Part shown: positions 1 to 6,855 of the stretch, piece by piece
Layout: every line of letters starts with the position of its first letter
Position numbering within the stretch: position 1 is the stretch's first letter
Source of the DNA: CAYWXK01 sp964462515
Lineage (GTDB): Bacteria > Planctomycetota > Phycisphaerae > Sedimentisphaerales > Anaerobacaceae
Length of the DNA: 10,567 bases
Direction: 5' to 3'
Assembly: GCA_964462515.1 (NCBI GenBank)
Contig: CAYWXK010000081.1
Coordinates: forward strand, 1 to 10,567
Notes under the pieces: generated by a model
Told to the model about the DNA's origin: nothing
The model's database searches: none
Seen by the model: the letters and a program-made list of their open reading frames with translations, nothing else
Program-made: the position numbers and the translations under genes

Positions 1-822
1 AAGATGCTGTGCGGCGGCCGTGCAGCATTGACTGCCCATATAGAAAACTGGCCCGGCACACCGGATGGCACAGGTGGAATGGACCTGATGGAAAAATTCA
101 AACAGCAATCCACAAAATTCGGCACGCAGATTACAGAATTCGCCGAAGTAACAAAAGTCGAACCACTCGAAAAAAAGGTAAAAGTTACAACAAGCAACGG
201 CTCATATACAGGCAAAACCCTCATAGTCGCCACAGGCAGCGTTCCCAAAAAGCTAAATATCCCAGGCGAAGACAAGTTTTACGGCAAAGGCGTATCGTAT
301 TGTGCGACCTGCGACGGCCCATTCTATAAAGGTAAGGACGTCGCCGTCATCGGCTGCGGTGATTCCGGCCTGCAGGAAGGCGAATCGCTCCTTGCCTTCG
401 CCAAAAGCGTAACCTTCATAGCATATCGCCCCTTTATGAAGGCCCGGCAGATTTTGCAGGAAAGGGTTAAGAAAAAACCAAACGCAAAGTTCCTGCTGAA
501 CCACACCGTTACATTCATAAATGGCGACAAAACAGTTGCGTCCATCACTGCGAAGGAGCAACAGACCGATAAGGAGCAGACAATCGATGTCCAGGGAGTC
601 TTTGTGTACATAGGATTCCTGCCCAATACAAATTTTTTACAGGGCGTCGTCAATCTGGACCCTGCCGGCTGCGTCATCACCGATGACAATATGCAGACAT
701 CAGTCCGCGGCATATACGCAGCGGGTGATGTCCGCTCCAAGAAAATTCGTCAGATAACCAACGCCTGCGGCGAAGGCACCATCGCTGCCCTTTCCGCCCG
801 CGATTACATAAAAGAATTATAG
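1..822 (+). CDS. trxB: Thioredoxin reductase, 5'-truncated by window edge
   Basis: This is a pyridine nucleotide-disulfide oxidoreductase of the low-molecular-weight thioredoxin reductase family, a cytosolic FAD enzyme that reduces thioredoxin. The reading frame is already open at base 1. Family comparison says about 40 N-terminal residues, including the first FAD GxGxxG, lie outside the window, so the ATG at 4 is internal. Visible landmarks are ENWPG near base 50, the redox pair CATC (Cys codons at 301 and 310), a nucleotide-binding GCGDSG (352-369), ATG and GYGxxP-like IGFLPNT segments, and the C-terminal FAD motif AGDVRSK. The HRRxxxR signature that normally grips the NADPH 2'-phosphate is replaced by AYRPFMK (421-441), so the electron donor may not be NADPH. 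The gene ends with TAG and is followed by a probable terminator. The family assignment is secure; the donor is open. Confidence 0.93.
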   Translation, partial: KMLCGGRAALTAHIENWPGTPDGTGGMDLMEKFKQQSTKFGTQITEFAEVTKVEPLEKKVKVTTSNGSYTGKTLIVATGSVPKKLNIPGEDKFYGKGVSYCATCDGPFYKGKDVAVIGCGDSGLQEGESLLAFAKSVTFIAYRPFMKARQILQERVKKKPNAKFLLNHTVTFINGDKTVASITAKEQQTDKEQTIDVQGVFVYIGFLPNTNFLQGVVNLDPAGCVITDDNMQTSVRGIYAAGDVRSKKIRQITNACGEGTIAALSARDYIKEL

Positions 823-863
823 TCTTTCCCTGTTCTATAGGGTAAAGTTGCGTCTAAAAGTGT

Positions 864-895
864 AAAAACACCCTTGCAAGTGGTGCTGTTTTTTT
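864..895 (+). terminator. Rho-independent terminator after trxB
   Basis: A short hairpin with CACC (869-872) and GGTG (882-885) arms and a small inner stem is followed by seven T (889-895). An A run precedes it (864-868). It lies 42 bases after the reductase stop and ahead of recJ, so it probably separates the two transcripts. The stem is short and has one mismatch. Confidence 0.55.
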
Positions 896-904
896 AGTAT
901 ATAT
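874..904 (+). promoter_or_regulatory. Possible sigma-70-type promoter for recJ
   Basis: TTGCAA (874-879) and TATATA (898-903) are separated by 18 bases in the AT-rich spacer upstream of recJ. This would give a leader of roughly 45 bases. It overlaps the terminator hairpin. The match is only by eye and AT-rich DNA gives such matches often. Confidence 0.3.
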
Positions 905-940
905 ATCTTGATAAAATAAAAATTAAGTAACGAAAACAAC

Positions 941-955
941 GAGGATGGAACCTCA
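941..955 (+). promoter_or_regulatory. recJ ribosome binding site inside a small hairpin
   Basis: GAGG (941-944) is the only Shine-Dalgarno-like core before the recJ ATG at 956, with 11 intervening bases, slightly long. CCTC (951-954) can pair with it across a 6-base loop, so the site could be partly masked. The stem is only 4 bp. Confidence 0.4.
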
Positions 956-2752
956 ATGCTGCTTTCTGTGCCAGCTAAAGTAGAGCAAAAAAAACGTTGG
1001 GTAGTTCGGCCGGCGGACAGCCGGTCCAGCCAGCTTGCCAGGTCGCTGAAGGTCTCTCCTCTTTTGGCGCAGATTTTAATCAACCGCGGCATAACAGACA
1101 TTCAGGTCGGCTCTACTTTCCTGCGACCCAAATTGACCGAGCTTATCCCACCGCAGCGAATGCCCGGTATAGAACCGGCGGTCGAGCGAATAAAGCAAGC
1201 AATAAGAAACAACGAAAAAATCACCCTCTATGGCGATTACGATGCTGACGGCATCACCGGCGTGGCAATCCTCTGGCAGATTCTAAATCTTCTTGGCGCC
1301 AACGTTGACTACTACATACCCCACCGCATTGAAGAAGGCTACGGCCTGAATGCCGAAGCCGTTCAGCTATTGGCACAAACCGGCAGCAGACTGCTGATTA
1401 CCGTTGACTGCGGGATTACCGCTTATGGCGCTGCCTCTCTGGCCAAGCAATTAGGCCTTGATTTGATAATAACCGACCATCATCTGCCCGACCCATCAGC
1501 CTCTCAGAACCCTACCGCCGTTGCCATTGTCCATCCGGCACTGGATAAGAATTATCCGAACCAGGATTCCGCCGGCGCTATGGTTGCCTTCAAGCTGGCC
1601 TGGGCGATTGCAAATGAGTTTAACACCGCTATATCCGGCGCTTATGGAGCAAAACTTGAACCGAGGCTGTATGAATTTATGTTAAATGCAACGAGCCTGG
1701 CTGCAATCGGGACCATTGCCGACATTGTTGAGCTGCGAGGTGAAAATAGAGTGCTGGCAAGCTATGGGCTTAAAGCGATACCCGAATGCAAACTTCCCGG
1801 CATCCAGGCCCTGATTCAATCAGCAGGACTGGCCAGCCGGGCACTCGACAGCTTCGATATCGGTTTTCGCCTCGCACCAATACTTAACGCGGCAGGCCGT
1901 ATGGGACACGCACGATTGGCCGCCCAATTGCTAATCAGCCAAGCGGGCGAAGACTCTATCAAAATGGCCGAACATCTAAAAGCCCTCAACAACCAGAGGC
2001 AACTGTGCGAGCGAAAAATATTCAAACAGGCCTGCGAAATGATACTGCAGCGAGACCTTGCTCACCCCGACCGAAGAAGCATCGTCCTTGCAGGTGAAAA
2101 CTGGCACACCGGCGTGATAGGTATTGTCGCATCCAGAATCGTCGAAACATTCTGTCGTCCAACTATTATGATTAATCTTGTTCCCCCCGAGGGTGCCCCA
2201 CCGGGCCGGGCTCAAGGTTCCGGCCGCTCAATCACCTCCTTTGACTTGCTTGGCGCAATCAGGGCCTGCTCACATTATCTTATCAGCTTCGGCGGCCACG
2301 AAATGGCAGCCGGCATAACTATCCAGGCCGAAAAAATTGACCGCTTCGCAGCCGAATTTGAAACATACGCATCACAAAATATAAGCACAGATGACATCCT
2401 GCCAAAACTCCACATCGATGCACTGGCGCAGGTAAGTGATTTTCGCAGGGAAACCGTAAGCGAATTGCAAATGCTCGGCCCGTTCGGCCACGGCAACCCC
2501 GAACCGATTTTCGCCACAAAAGGCGTTCGCCTCGCCTGCCCGCCCAGGCGAGTCGGCTCAAGCGCAGACCACCTGCAGGCCATAATAACAGATGGCACAG
2601 CCACGGTCCGCTGCATTGGCTTTGGATTTGGAAGCCTCGAAAAGAAACTGCTTGACCGTGAATTTTTCAATGTCGCCTATCAGCCGCAGCTCAACACCTA
2701 TAACGGAAACACCAATGTCGAATTTGTCCTTGCCGACATACAGTTTGAATAG
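956..2752 (+). CDS. recJ: Single-stranded-DNA-specific exonuclease RecJ
   Basis: RecJ is a 5'-3' single-strand DNA exonuclease of the DHH superfamily, used in recombination and mismatch or base-excision repair in the cytosol. The protein is 598 residues, normal for the family (E. coli 577). DHH domain motifs are all present: GDYDADG (93-99), VDCG (150-153), TDHHLPD (173-179) and SAGAM (206-210). NAAGRMGHA follows at 311-319. The DHHA1 part carries NWHTGVIGIVASRI (about 382-395), GSGRS (421-425) and GGHEMAAG (446-453). A C-terminal OB-like domain starts at LGPFGHGNPEP (507-517). The ATG at 956 was chosen because it gives family length and has an upstream GAGG. The end overlaps the next gene, suggesting co-transcription. 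A perfect 8-bp inverted repeat sits in codons 526-533. Confidence 0.95.
   Translation: MLLSVPAKVEQKKRWVVRPADSRSSQLARSLKVSPLLAQILINRGITDIQVGSTFLRPKLTELIPPQRMPGIEPAVERIKQAIRNNEKITLYGDYDADGITGVAILWQILNLLGANVDYYIPHRIEEGYGLNAEAVQLLAQTGSRLLITVDCGITAYGAASLAKQLGLDLIITDHHLPDPSASQNPTAVAIVHPALDKNYPNQDSAGAMVAFKLAWAIANEFNTAISGAYGAKLEPRLYEFMLNATSLAAIGTIADIVELRGENRVLASYGLKAIPECKLPGIQALIQSAGLASRALDSFDIGFRLAPILNAAGRMGHARLAAQLLISQAGEDSIKMAEHLKALNNQRQLCERKIFKQACEMILQRDLAHPDRRSIVLAGENWHTGVIGIVASRIVETFCRPTIMINLVPPEGAPPGRAQGSGRSITSFDLLGAIRACSHYLISFGGHEMAAGITIQAEKIDRFAAEFETYASQNISTDDILPKLHIDALAQVSDFRRETVSELQMLGPFGHGNPEPIFATKGVRLACPPRRVGSSADHLQAIITDGTATVRCIGFGFGSLEKKLLDREFFNVAYQPQLNTYNGNTNVEFVLADIQFE
2531..2552 (+). 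repeat. Inverted repeat inside recJ
   Basis: CTCGCCTG (2531-2538) and CAGGCGAG (2545-2552) are exact reverse complements around a 6-base loop. The repeat is read in frame as LACPPRRV in the OB-like region. No clear extra residues are visible here, so it may be ordinary coding sequence rather than an inserted element. Confidence 0.5.
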
Positions 2753-3611
2753 AGCCCGCTCCCGATTTATCAGTGAACGCCCACTGCAGATTCTGGTGTT
2801 ACTTACTTTTACCTTAACAGCCATTACCGCCGGTTGCGCCAGAGTCGATTCTTATTTGAAAATTGAGGTATCCGAACAGGCGAATCCCTGGACCCACCTG
2901 AATTTTTGTAACAACCCCGATGATTTCCAGTTTGCAATTGTCGGCGACCGAACAGGTGAGCATAAGCCGGGCGCCTTTGAAAATGCAGTAGAAAAGTTGA
3001 ACCTTCTCAGACCCGAATTTGTCATCTCCGTCGGAGATTTTATCGAGGGCTACAACGATGATGAAACCAAACTAAACCGGCAGTGGGACGAATTTGATTC
3101 AATTGTTGACAACCTAAAGATGCCTTTCTTCTATGTGCCGGGAAACCACGACATCGGCAACGAATTGACAGTCGGAAAATGGCAGCAGCACCTCGGCCGA
3201 ACCTACTATCATTTCGTCTATCACAATGTGCTATTTCTTTGCTTAAATACCGCAGGCGCCTCTGAAGGCTGGATTGATAACAAACAGATTGAATACATCC
3301 AGAATGTTCTGGTCCGCTACTGGCAGGTCCGCTGGACGTGTGTTTTTATGCACCATCCTATATGGCGCAGCCAATCCTCTGAAAGCTGGCGCAAAATTCA
3401 GGCACTGCTTGCAGATAGATGCTACACAGTCTTCGCAGGACATCAGCATGCATACTCTAAATCAATTCGTGACGATGCGCTATACTACGTCTTATCTACC
3501 ACCGGCGGCCAGGGCAGCAACCATATCGTATGGGTAACTATGACCGATGAGGGTCCTGTGATAACAAATCTCCTCCTCGAAGGCATCCGCGACGATAACT
3601 TTTACCCCTGA
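2715..3611 (+). CDS. Lipoprotein metallophosphoesterase (calcineurin-like)
   Basis: This is a predicted membrane-anchored phosphoesterase; the substrate cannot be told. With the ATG at 2715 (GGA core at 2705-2707, 7 bases away) it has 298 residues. It has a charged N-region, a hydrophobic stretch and a lipobox ITAGC with Cys41, so it is probably exported and lipidated. Calcineurin-fold metal motifs follow in order: GDRTG (Asp78), VGDF (Asp108), GNHD (144-146 plus Gly143), HHP (213-215) and GHQH (242-245). The first motif normally reads DxH; here Thr80 stands in for the His. A TTG at 2745, overlapping the recJ stop, would give a shorter, more typical 31-residue signal peptide, so the start is uncertain. 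The gene overlaps recJ by 38 bases with the ATG start and converges on the transglutaminase gene. Confidence 0.8.
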   Translation: MSNLSLPTYSLNRARSRFISERPLQILVLLTFTLTAITAGCARVDSYLKIEVSEQANPWTHLNFCNNPDDFQFAIVGDRTGEHKPGAFENAVEKLNLLRPEFVISVGDFIEGYNDDETKLNRQWDEFDSIVDNLKMPFFYVPGNHDIGNELTVGKWQQHLGRTYYHFVYHNVLFLCLNTAGASEGWIDNKQIEYIQNVLVRYWQVRWTCVFMHHPIWRSQSSESWRKIQALLADRCYTVFAGHQHAYSKSIRDDALYYVLSTTGGQGSNHIVWVTMTDEGPVITNLLLEGIRDDNFYP

Positions 3612-3676
3612 TAGACTCATAGCCGTCTCACCGTTCCACCATTCTTACTATTCGTCAGATTATTTATTGCAAAGTA

Positions 3677-5200
3677 TTACGGCTTTTCAATCATCACCTT
3701 CTCAATCTTGAATTGCCCCATAGTGCTGACCAGATTGAGGAAGTCTTCGGGATTGCCGCTGCCGACAGATAATGCAATATGCCCGGGCCCATACCCGCCA
3801 AGGCCGGCGCTGTTGAATGCCGCATCAAGGCCAACCCACTTACCACCGATGTATGCCTGGACCCACGCATGCCCGCCAAACGCGCCGTTTTCAAACCTGG
3901 TTTGTCTGCCGATAGTCAATCCGCTAAAATCCTTCACATAAGCCATCCCCACTGCCACTTGCGCCGGAATACCAACGGCCCGGCACATTGCCGCCGTCAA
4001 CACCGCAAATTCGCTGCAATCGCCCTGGCGGCTTTCCGCCACCTCCGCCGCCGACGCATAACCAACCGACAATCCCTTGTTATCCACATATTTTGCGACG
4101 AAAGCTTCAATTTTCTTGGCGGCTTGCGCTGCATCTTTGCTATTACCCACCGCCTGGCGGGCAAGTTTAATTATCTCTTTGTTGTCACTCTGCACAAATC
4201 TTGTGGGCTTGAGCGATTCTAAAATAACCTCATCCTTGCCCTTATATGGAAAACCTGCCCCCGCCGGCGAAGCAATAGGACTGACTGTTACGCAAACCTG
4301 CCCATTTGCAAGCCGCACCTTCTGATTGTCGGTAACCGGTATCTTTAACGCAGCTCCTTTTGTCGGGCTTAAATAATAGGAGGCTGATGAAGCTGAGTCG
4401 ATATTGTCCAACGGCTGCGGGCTGGCCAAAAACATCTTATCAATCACTTCAAACACATCGTTCTCTCCGAGTGCAAACTCCTTGACGCAGGCAATCATCT
4501 CAATTTGCATCCCGGCCACCGGCATAATGCTCTTTTGCATTCGAAGCTGGTCATCAACGAAACCTGTGCTGACAATTTCACCGGCGCCGGGTATATTGAT
4601 AGTAGTTGTAACCTCCGTCAAGGCCACAACTCGCCCGAGAAGGTCAACATTTCGTTTCGGCCCTATCTTTATTTGAGCATCGACGGCCTGCAGAATTCCG
4701 GGGCTAAATAAATTGACCGAATACTGCAAGCCCTCTTTCAAACCTTTTTGTAGTGTCAGCAGCCGCAACCCCTCAGCCATCACCGCACCGCTCGGCCATT
4801 CAATTGTGCTTTTTTGCTCATTTCCCATTGAATTAACTGTCATCTCTAACATCCCTTGGTTGTTCACCGTCCCTGTTACCTTCATTGTCATCGCACTAAG
4901 TTCCTGTGTAACCTCAAAGCCCAACGGCTTTCCCTCCGTTGTCTCGATGCTGGTTTCAGCCATATTGATAGTAACTGGAACATCAGCCCGGCTGATTGTT
5001 ATACTGACCTTCTCGGTGGTCGTTACTTTTCCGCCGGCTACCTCGCGGCTCTGAATGGCATAGCCGACCTTCTTGCCCTCCATAAAAACAGCAAGATACT
5101 CTTCCTCCAGCAAGCCTTTATTCGACCCAGCCGATTTGCCGGGAACCGGCAAACTGACGAAAAGCACTAACCAAACGCACAGAAAATGCCGAACCTTCAT
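3677..5200 (-). CDS. Secreted transglutaminase-like (protease-fold) protein
   Basis: A 507-residue exported protein of unknown physiological role with a C-terminal transglutaminase-like (papain-fold) domain. The N-terminus MKVRHFLCVWLVLFVSLPVP is a signal peptide with cleavage likely near residue 24. Residues of about 30-330 form a beta-rich region without a family I can name. The core domain shows the expected triad: Cys395 in GDCSEF, His444 in GGHAW and Asp459 in GLDAAF. Such domains in bacteria act as cysteine peptidases or cross-linkers, so either activity is possible here. The ATG at 5200 is preferred because AGGAA lies 6 bases upstream on the minus strand; a TTG two codons earlier is the alternative. 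The gene is monocistronic, diverging from murE and converging on the phosphoesterase gene. Confidence 0.85.
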   Translation of the reverse strand: MKVRHFLCVWLVLFVSLPVPGKSAGSNKGLLEEEYLAVFMEGKKVGYAIQSREVAGGKVTTTEKVSITISRADVPVTINMAETSIETTEGKPLGFEVTQELSAMTMKVTGTVNNQGMLEMTVNSMGNEQKSTIEWPSGAVMAEGLRLLTLQKGLKEGLQYSVNLFSPGILQAVDAQIKIGPKRNVDLLGRVVALTEVTTTINIPGAGEIVSTGFVDDQLRMQKSIMPVAGMQIEMIACVKEFALGENDVFEVIDKMFLASPQPLDNIDSASSASYYLSPTKGAALKIPVTDNQKVRLANGQVCVTVSPIASPAGAGFPYKGKDEVILESLKPTRFVQSDNKEIIKLARQAVGNSKDAAQAAKKIEAFVAKYVDNKGLSVGYASAAEVAESRQGDCSEFAVLTAAMCRAVGIPAQVAVGMAYVKDFSGLTIGRQTRFENGAFGGHAWVQAYIGGKWVGLDAAFNSAGLGGYGPGHIALSVGSGNPEDFLNLVSTMGQFKIEKVMIEKP

Positions 5201-5266
5201 AAACAATTCCTTTCTCTAATCTAAAGGCCCCCTGTCTATAGCTCAAATCAGTTCAAAGTTTCAAAC

Positions 5267-5294
5267 ATTATAAATGCAAAACCTTAATCTCCAA
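5267..5294 (-). promoter_or_regulatory. Probable promoter of the transglutaminase-like gene
   Basis: On the minus strand, a consensus TATAAT (5272 to 5267) has TTGGAG 16 bases upstream (5294 to 5289). Transcription would begin near 5260, giving a leader of about 60 bases before the ATG at 5200. The perfect -10 makes this the best promoter candidate in the window. Confidence 0.4.
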
Positions 5295-5333
5295 ATATAA
5301 TAATTGCCGATAAGCGCAAATTGTCGTCCGGAG

Positions 5334-5373
5334 TTCTGTTAAAAGTGCAAAGAACAGGTATTATTAAACAGAA
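5334..5373 (+). promoter_or_regulatory. Inverted repeat and -10-like site just before murE
   Basis: TTCTGTT (5334-5340) and AACAGAA (5367-5373) are exact reverse complements bracketing a TATTAT (5359-5364), with the murE ATG only 3 bases further on. An internal AACAG (5353-5357) could pair instead. No Shine-Dalgarno-like purine run is seen at a useful distance. If TATTAT is the -10, the mRNA would have almost no leader. No good -35 accompanies it. A perfect TATAAT at 5296-5301 is another candidate -10, also without a -35. Confidence 0.25.
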
Positions 5374-5376
5374 CCG

Positions 5377-6855
5377 ATGTCTTTCAACGAACTTGTAAAA
5401 TTAGTTTCTTCACACACTGGACCACGTGTCCATGTTGATTCACGCCTGGTTGAGCCTGGCGATATCTTCGTGGCAGTTCCAGGGACTGTATGCGATGGCC
5501 ACGACTTCATCGACCAGGCAGTCGCCAACGGTGCCAAGTATATCGTTTGTCAGAAACGCATATCGAGCATCGAGCATAAAGCATCGAGCATCAAGATTAT
5601 CACTGTTAATGACACTACCCGCGCGGCAGCCTTACTTGCGCAGGCAAGCAGAGGCAATCCCGCTTCACGGCTGACAAACCTCGCTGTAACCGGCACAAAC
5701 GGAAAGACTACAGTCGCATATCTGGTGCGTTCCTGCATCCAGAAAGCCAGCCTGAAATGCGGCCTCATCGGCACCGTCATTTATGACACCTGTTCAAGCC
5801 AGACCTGCCAATCAACTCTGACAACGCCTGATTGCTTATCCATCGCCGAGATGACCCAGCAAATGGTGAAAAATGGCGCAAAATTTATGGTCATCGAGGC
5901 AAGCAGCCACGCTCTTTCACAAGGCCGCCTGGCAGGGGTCAACTTCAAAGCCGCCGCCTTCACCAACCTCACCGGCGACCATTTAGATTACCATAAAACC
6001 AAAGAGGATTACCTGGCAGCAAAAACCAAACTCTTTCAGTCCCTCTCATCCGATGCTACTGCTGTCTTGAACAAACAATCCCCGGAGGCCGAGCTTATCG
6101 CCCAACAAATCTGGCGAAGACCCAGAATCCTATGGTATGCCGTCAATGAGCCAGCCGACATTACCGCCCACATCGAATCGATGGACATAAATAAAACGGT
6201 TTTCACCTTAGAATGCACTGGCCAATCGTCTCTCGTCCCTCGTCTCTCGTCTCTCGTCAAAACTCCTTTGCTGGGAAGACATAACGTCAGCAACTGCCTC
6301 GCATCTGCTGGCTTGTGCCTTGCCGCTGGTTTTGATTTGAAAACGATAGCCGCCAGCTTATCAGACGCCCAAACGGTCCCAGGCCGATTAGAAAAGGTCG
6401 AATGGGGTGGCGATTTTTCTGTAATAATTGATTATGCCCACACCGATGATGCCTTAAAAAACGTCCTCTCTACCCTCAAACCTCTGTGCAAAGGCAAACT
6501 GCGGGTAGTCTTTGGCTGCGGCGGCGACAGGGACAGAACCAAGCGCCCACGTATGGCAAAGGTCGCCGAGCAATTCGCCGATTTCGTAATAGTAACCAGC
6601 GACAATCCGCGAACCGAACGACCTGAGGATATAACAAATGAAATTGTTGCTGGCTTTGAAAACCCCAACTCAAAAAGGATTACCGTTGAACCGGACAGAA
6701 AGAAAGCAATTGAGATGGCTATAAAAGCCGCTGGAAAAAAGGATATTGTTCTAATAGCCGGCAAAGGCCACGAAACTTACCAGATAATCAGAACGAAAAA
6801 ATTCGACTTCGACGACAAAAAAATCGCCCAGCGGTATCTCGAAGACCTAAAATGA
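5377..6855 (+). CDS. murE: UDP-MurNAc-L-Ala-D-Glu:meso-diaminopimelate ligase
   Basis: MurE is the cytosolic ATP-dependent ligase that adds the third stem-peptide residue. The 492-residue protein has the N-terminal Mur domain with DSRLVEPGDIFVAV (21-34), the P-loop TGTNGKTT (105-112), the SSHAL segment (176-180), and DHLDYH (201-206). Lys216 in YLAAKTKLF is the residue normally carbamoylated. GCGGDRDRTKRP (380-391) opens the C-terminal domain. DNPR (409-412) is the known meso-DAP recognition motif, so DAP rather than lysine is predicted. AGKGHE (461-466) is intact. YAHTDDAL has Asp where Pro is usual. Residues 62-74 and 284-295 are encoded by heptanucleotide tandem arrays and look like insertions relative to E. 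coli MurE. The stop overlaps the murF start (ATGA), so the two are translationally coupled. Confidence 0.96.
   Translation: MSFNELVKLVSSHTGPRVHVDSRLVEPGDIFVAVPGTVCDGHDFIDQAVANGAKYIVCQKRISSIEHKASSIKIITVNDTTRAAALLAQASRGNPASRLTNLAVTGTNGKTTVAYLVRSCIQKASLKCGLIGTVIYDTCSSQTCQSTLTTPDCLSIAEMTQQMVKNGAKFMVIEASSHALSQGRLAGVNFKAAAFTNLTGDHLDYHKTKEDYLAAKTKLFQSLSSDATAVLNKQSPEAELIAQQIWRRPRILWYAVNEPADITAHIESMDINKTVFTLECTGQSSLVPRLSSLVKTPLLGRHNVSNCLASAGLCLAAGFDLKTIAASLSDAQTVPGRLEKVEWGGDFSVIIDYAHTDDALKNVLSTLKPLCKGKLRVVFGCGGDRDRTKRPRMAKVAEQFADFVIVTSDNPRTERPEDITNEIVAGFENPNSKRITVEPDRKKAIEMAIKAAGKKDIVLIAGKGHETYQIIRTKKFDFDDKKIAQRYLEDLK
5562..5596 (+). repeat. Heptanucleotide tandem array in murE, unit ATCGAGC
   Basis: Five consecutive 7-base units. 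Units 1, 2 and 4 are exact ATCGAGC; units 3 and 5 differ at two positions each. The array is read in frame as SSIEHKASSIKI (63-74), in the N-terminal domain between a predicted helix and the strand ITVNDT. Because 7 is not a multiple of 3, successive units are read in different frames, and all of them stay open. Confidence 0.85.
6226..6260 (+). repeat. Heptanucleotide tandem array in murE, unit TCGTCTC
   Basis: Five consecutive 7-base units. Units 1, 3 and 4 are exact TCGTCTC, unit 2 has one change and unit 5 has two. It is read as SSLVPRLSSLVK (284-295), immediately before the conserved TPLLGRHNVSN segment of the central domain. The unit sequence is different from the first array but the period and copy number are the same. 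Confidence 0.87.

Noticed and set aside
324..740. Long minus-strand open frame opposite trxB
   Set aside because: It is antisense to a clear thioredoxin reductase and its translation shows no family motif.
2275..2670. 131-residue minus-strand open frame opposite recJ
   Set aside because: Shadow of recJ; composition is that of a reversed coding frame and no motif is seen.
3612..3676. Terminator between the convergent phosphoesterase and transglutaminase genes
   Set aside because: No hairpin followed by a T run could be found on either strand.
3779..4222. 147-residue plus-strand open frame opposite the transglutaminase gene
   Set aside because: Antisense shadow, rich in Pro, His and Arg, without a ribosome site.
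5562..6260. CRISPR array
   Set aside because: The murE repeats are 7-base direct tandem units without spacers and lie inside coding sequence.
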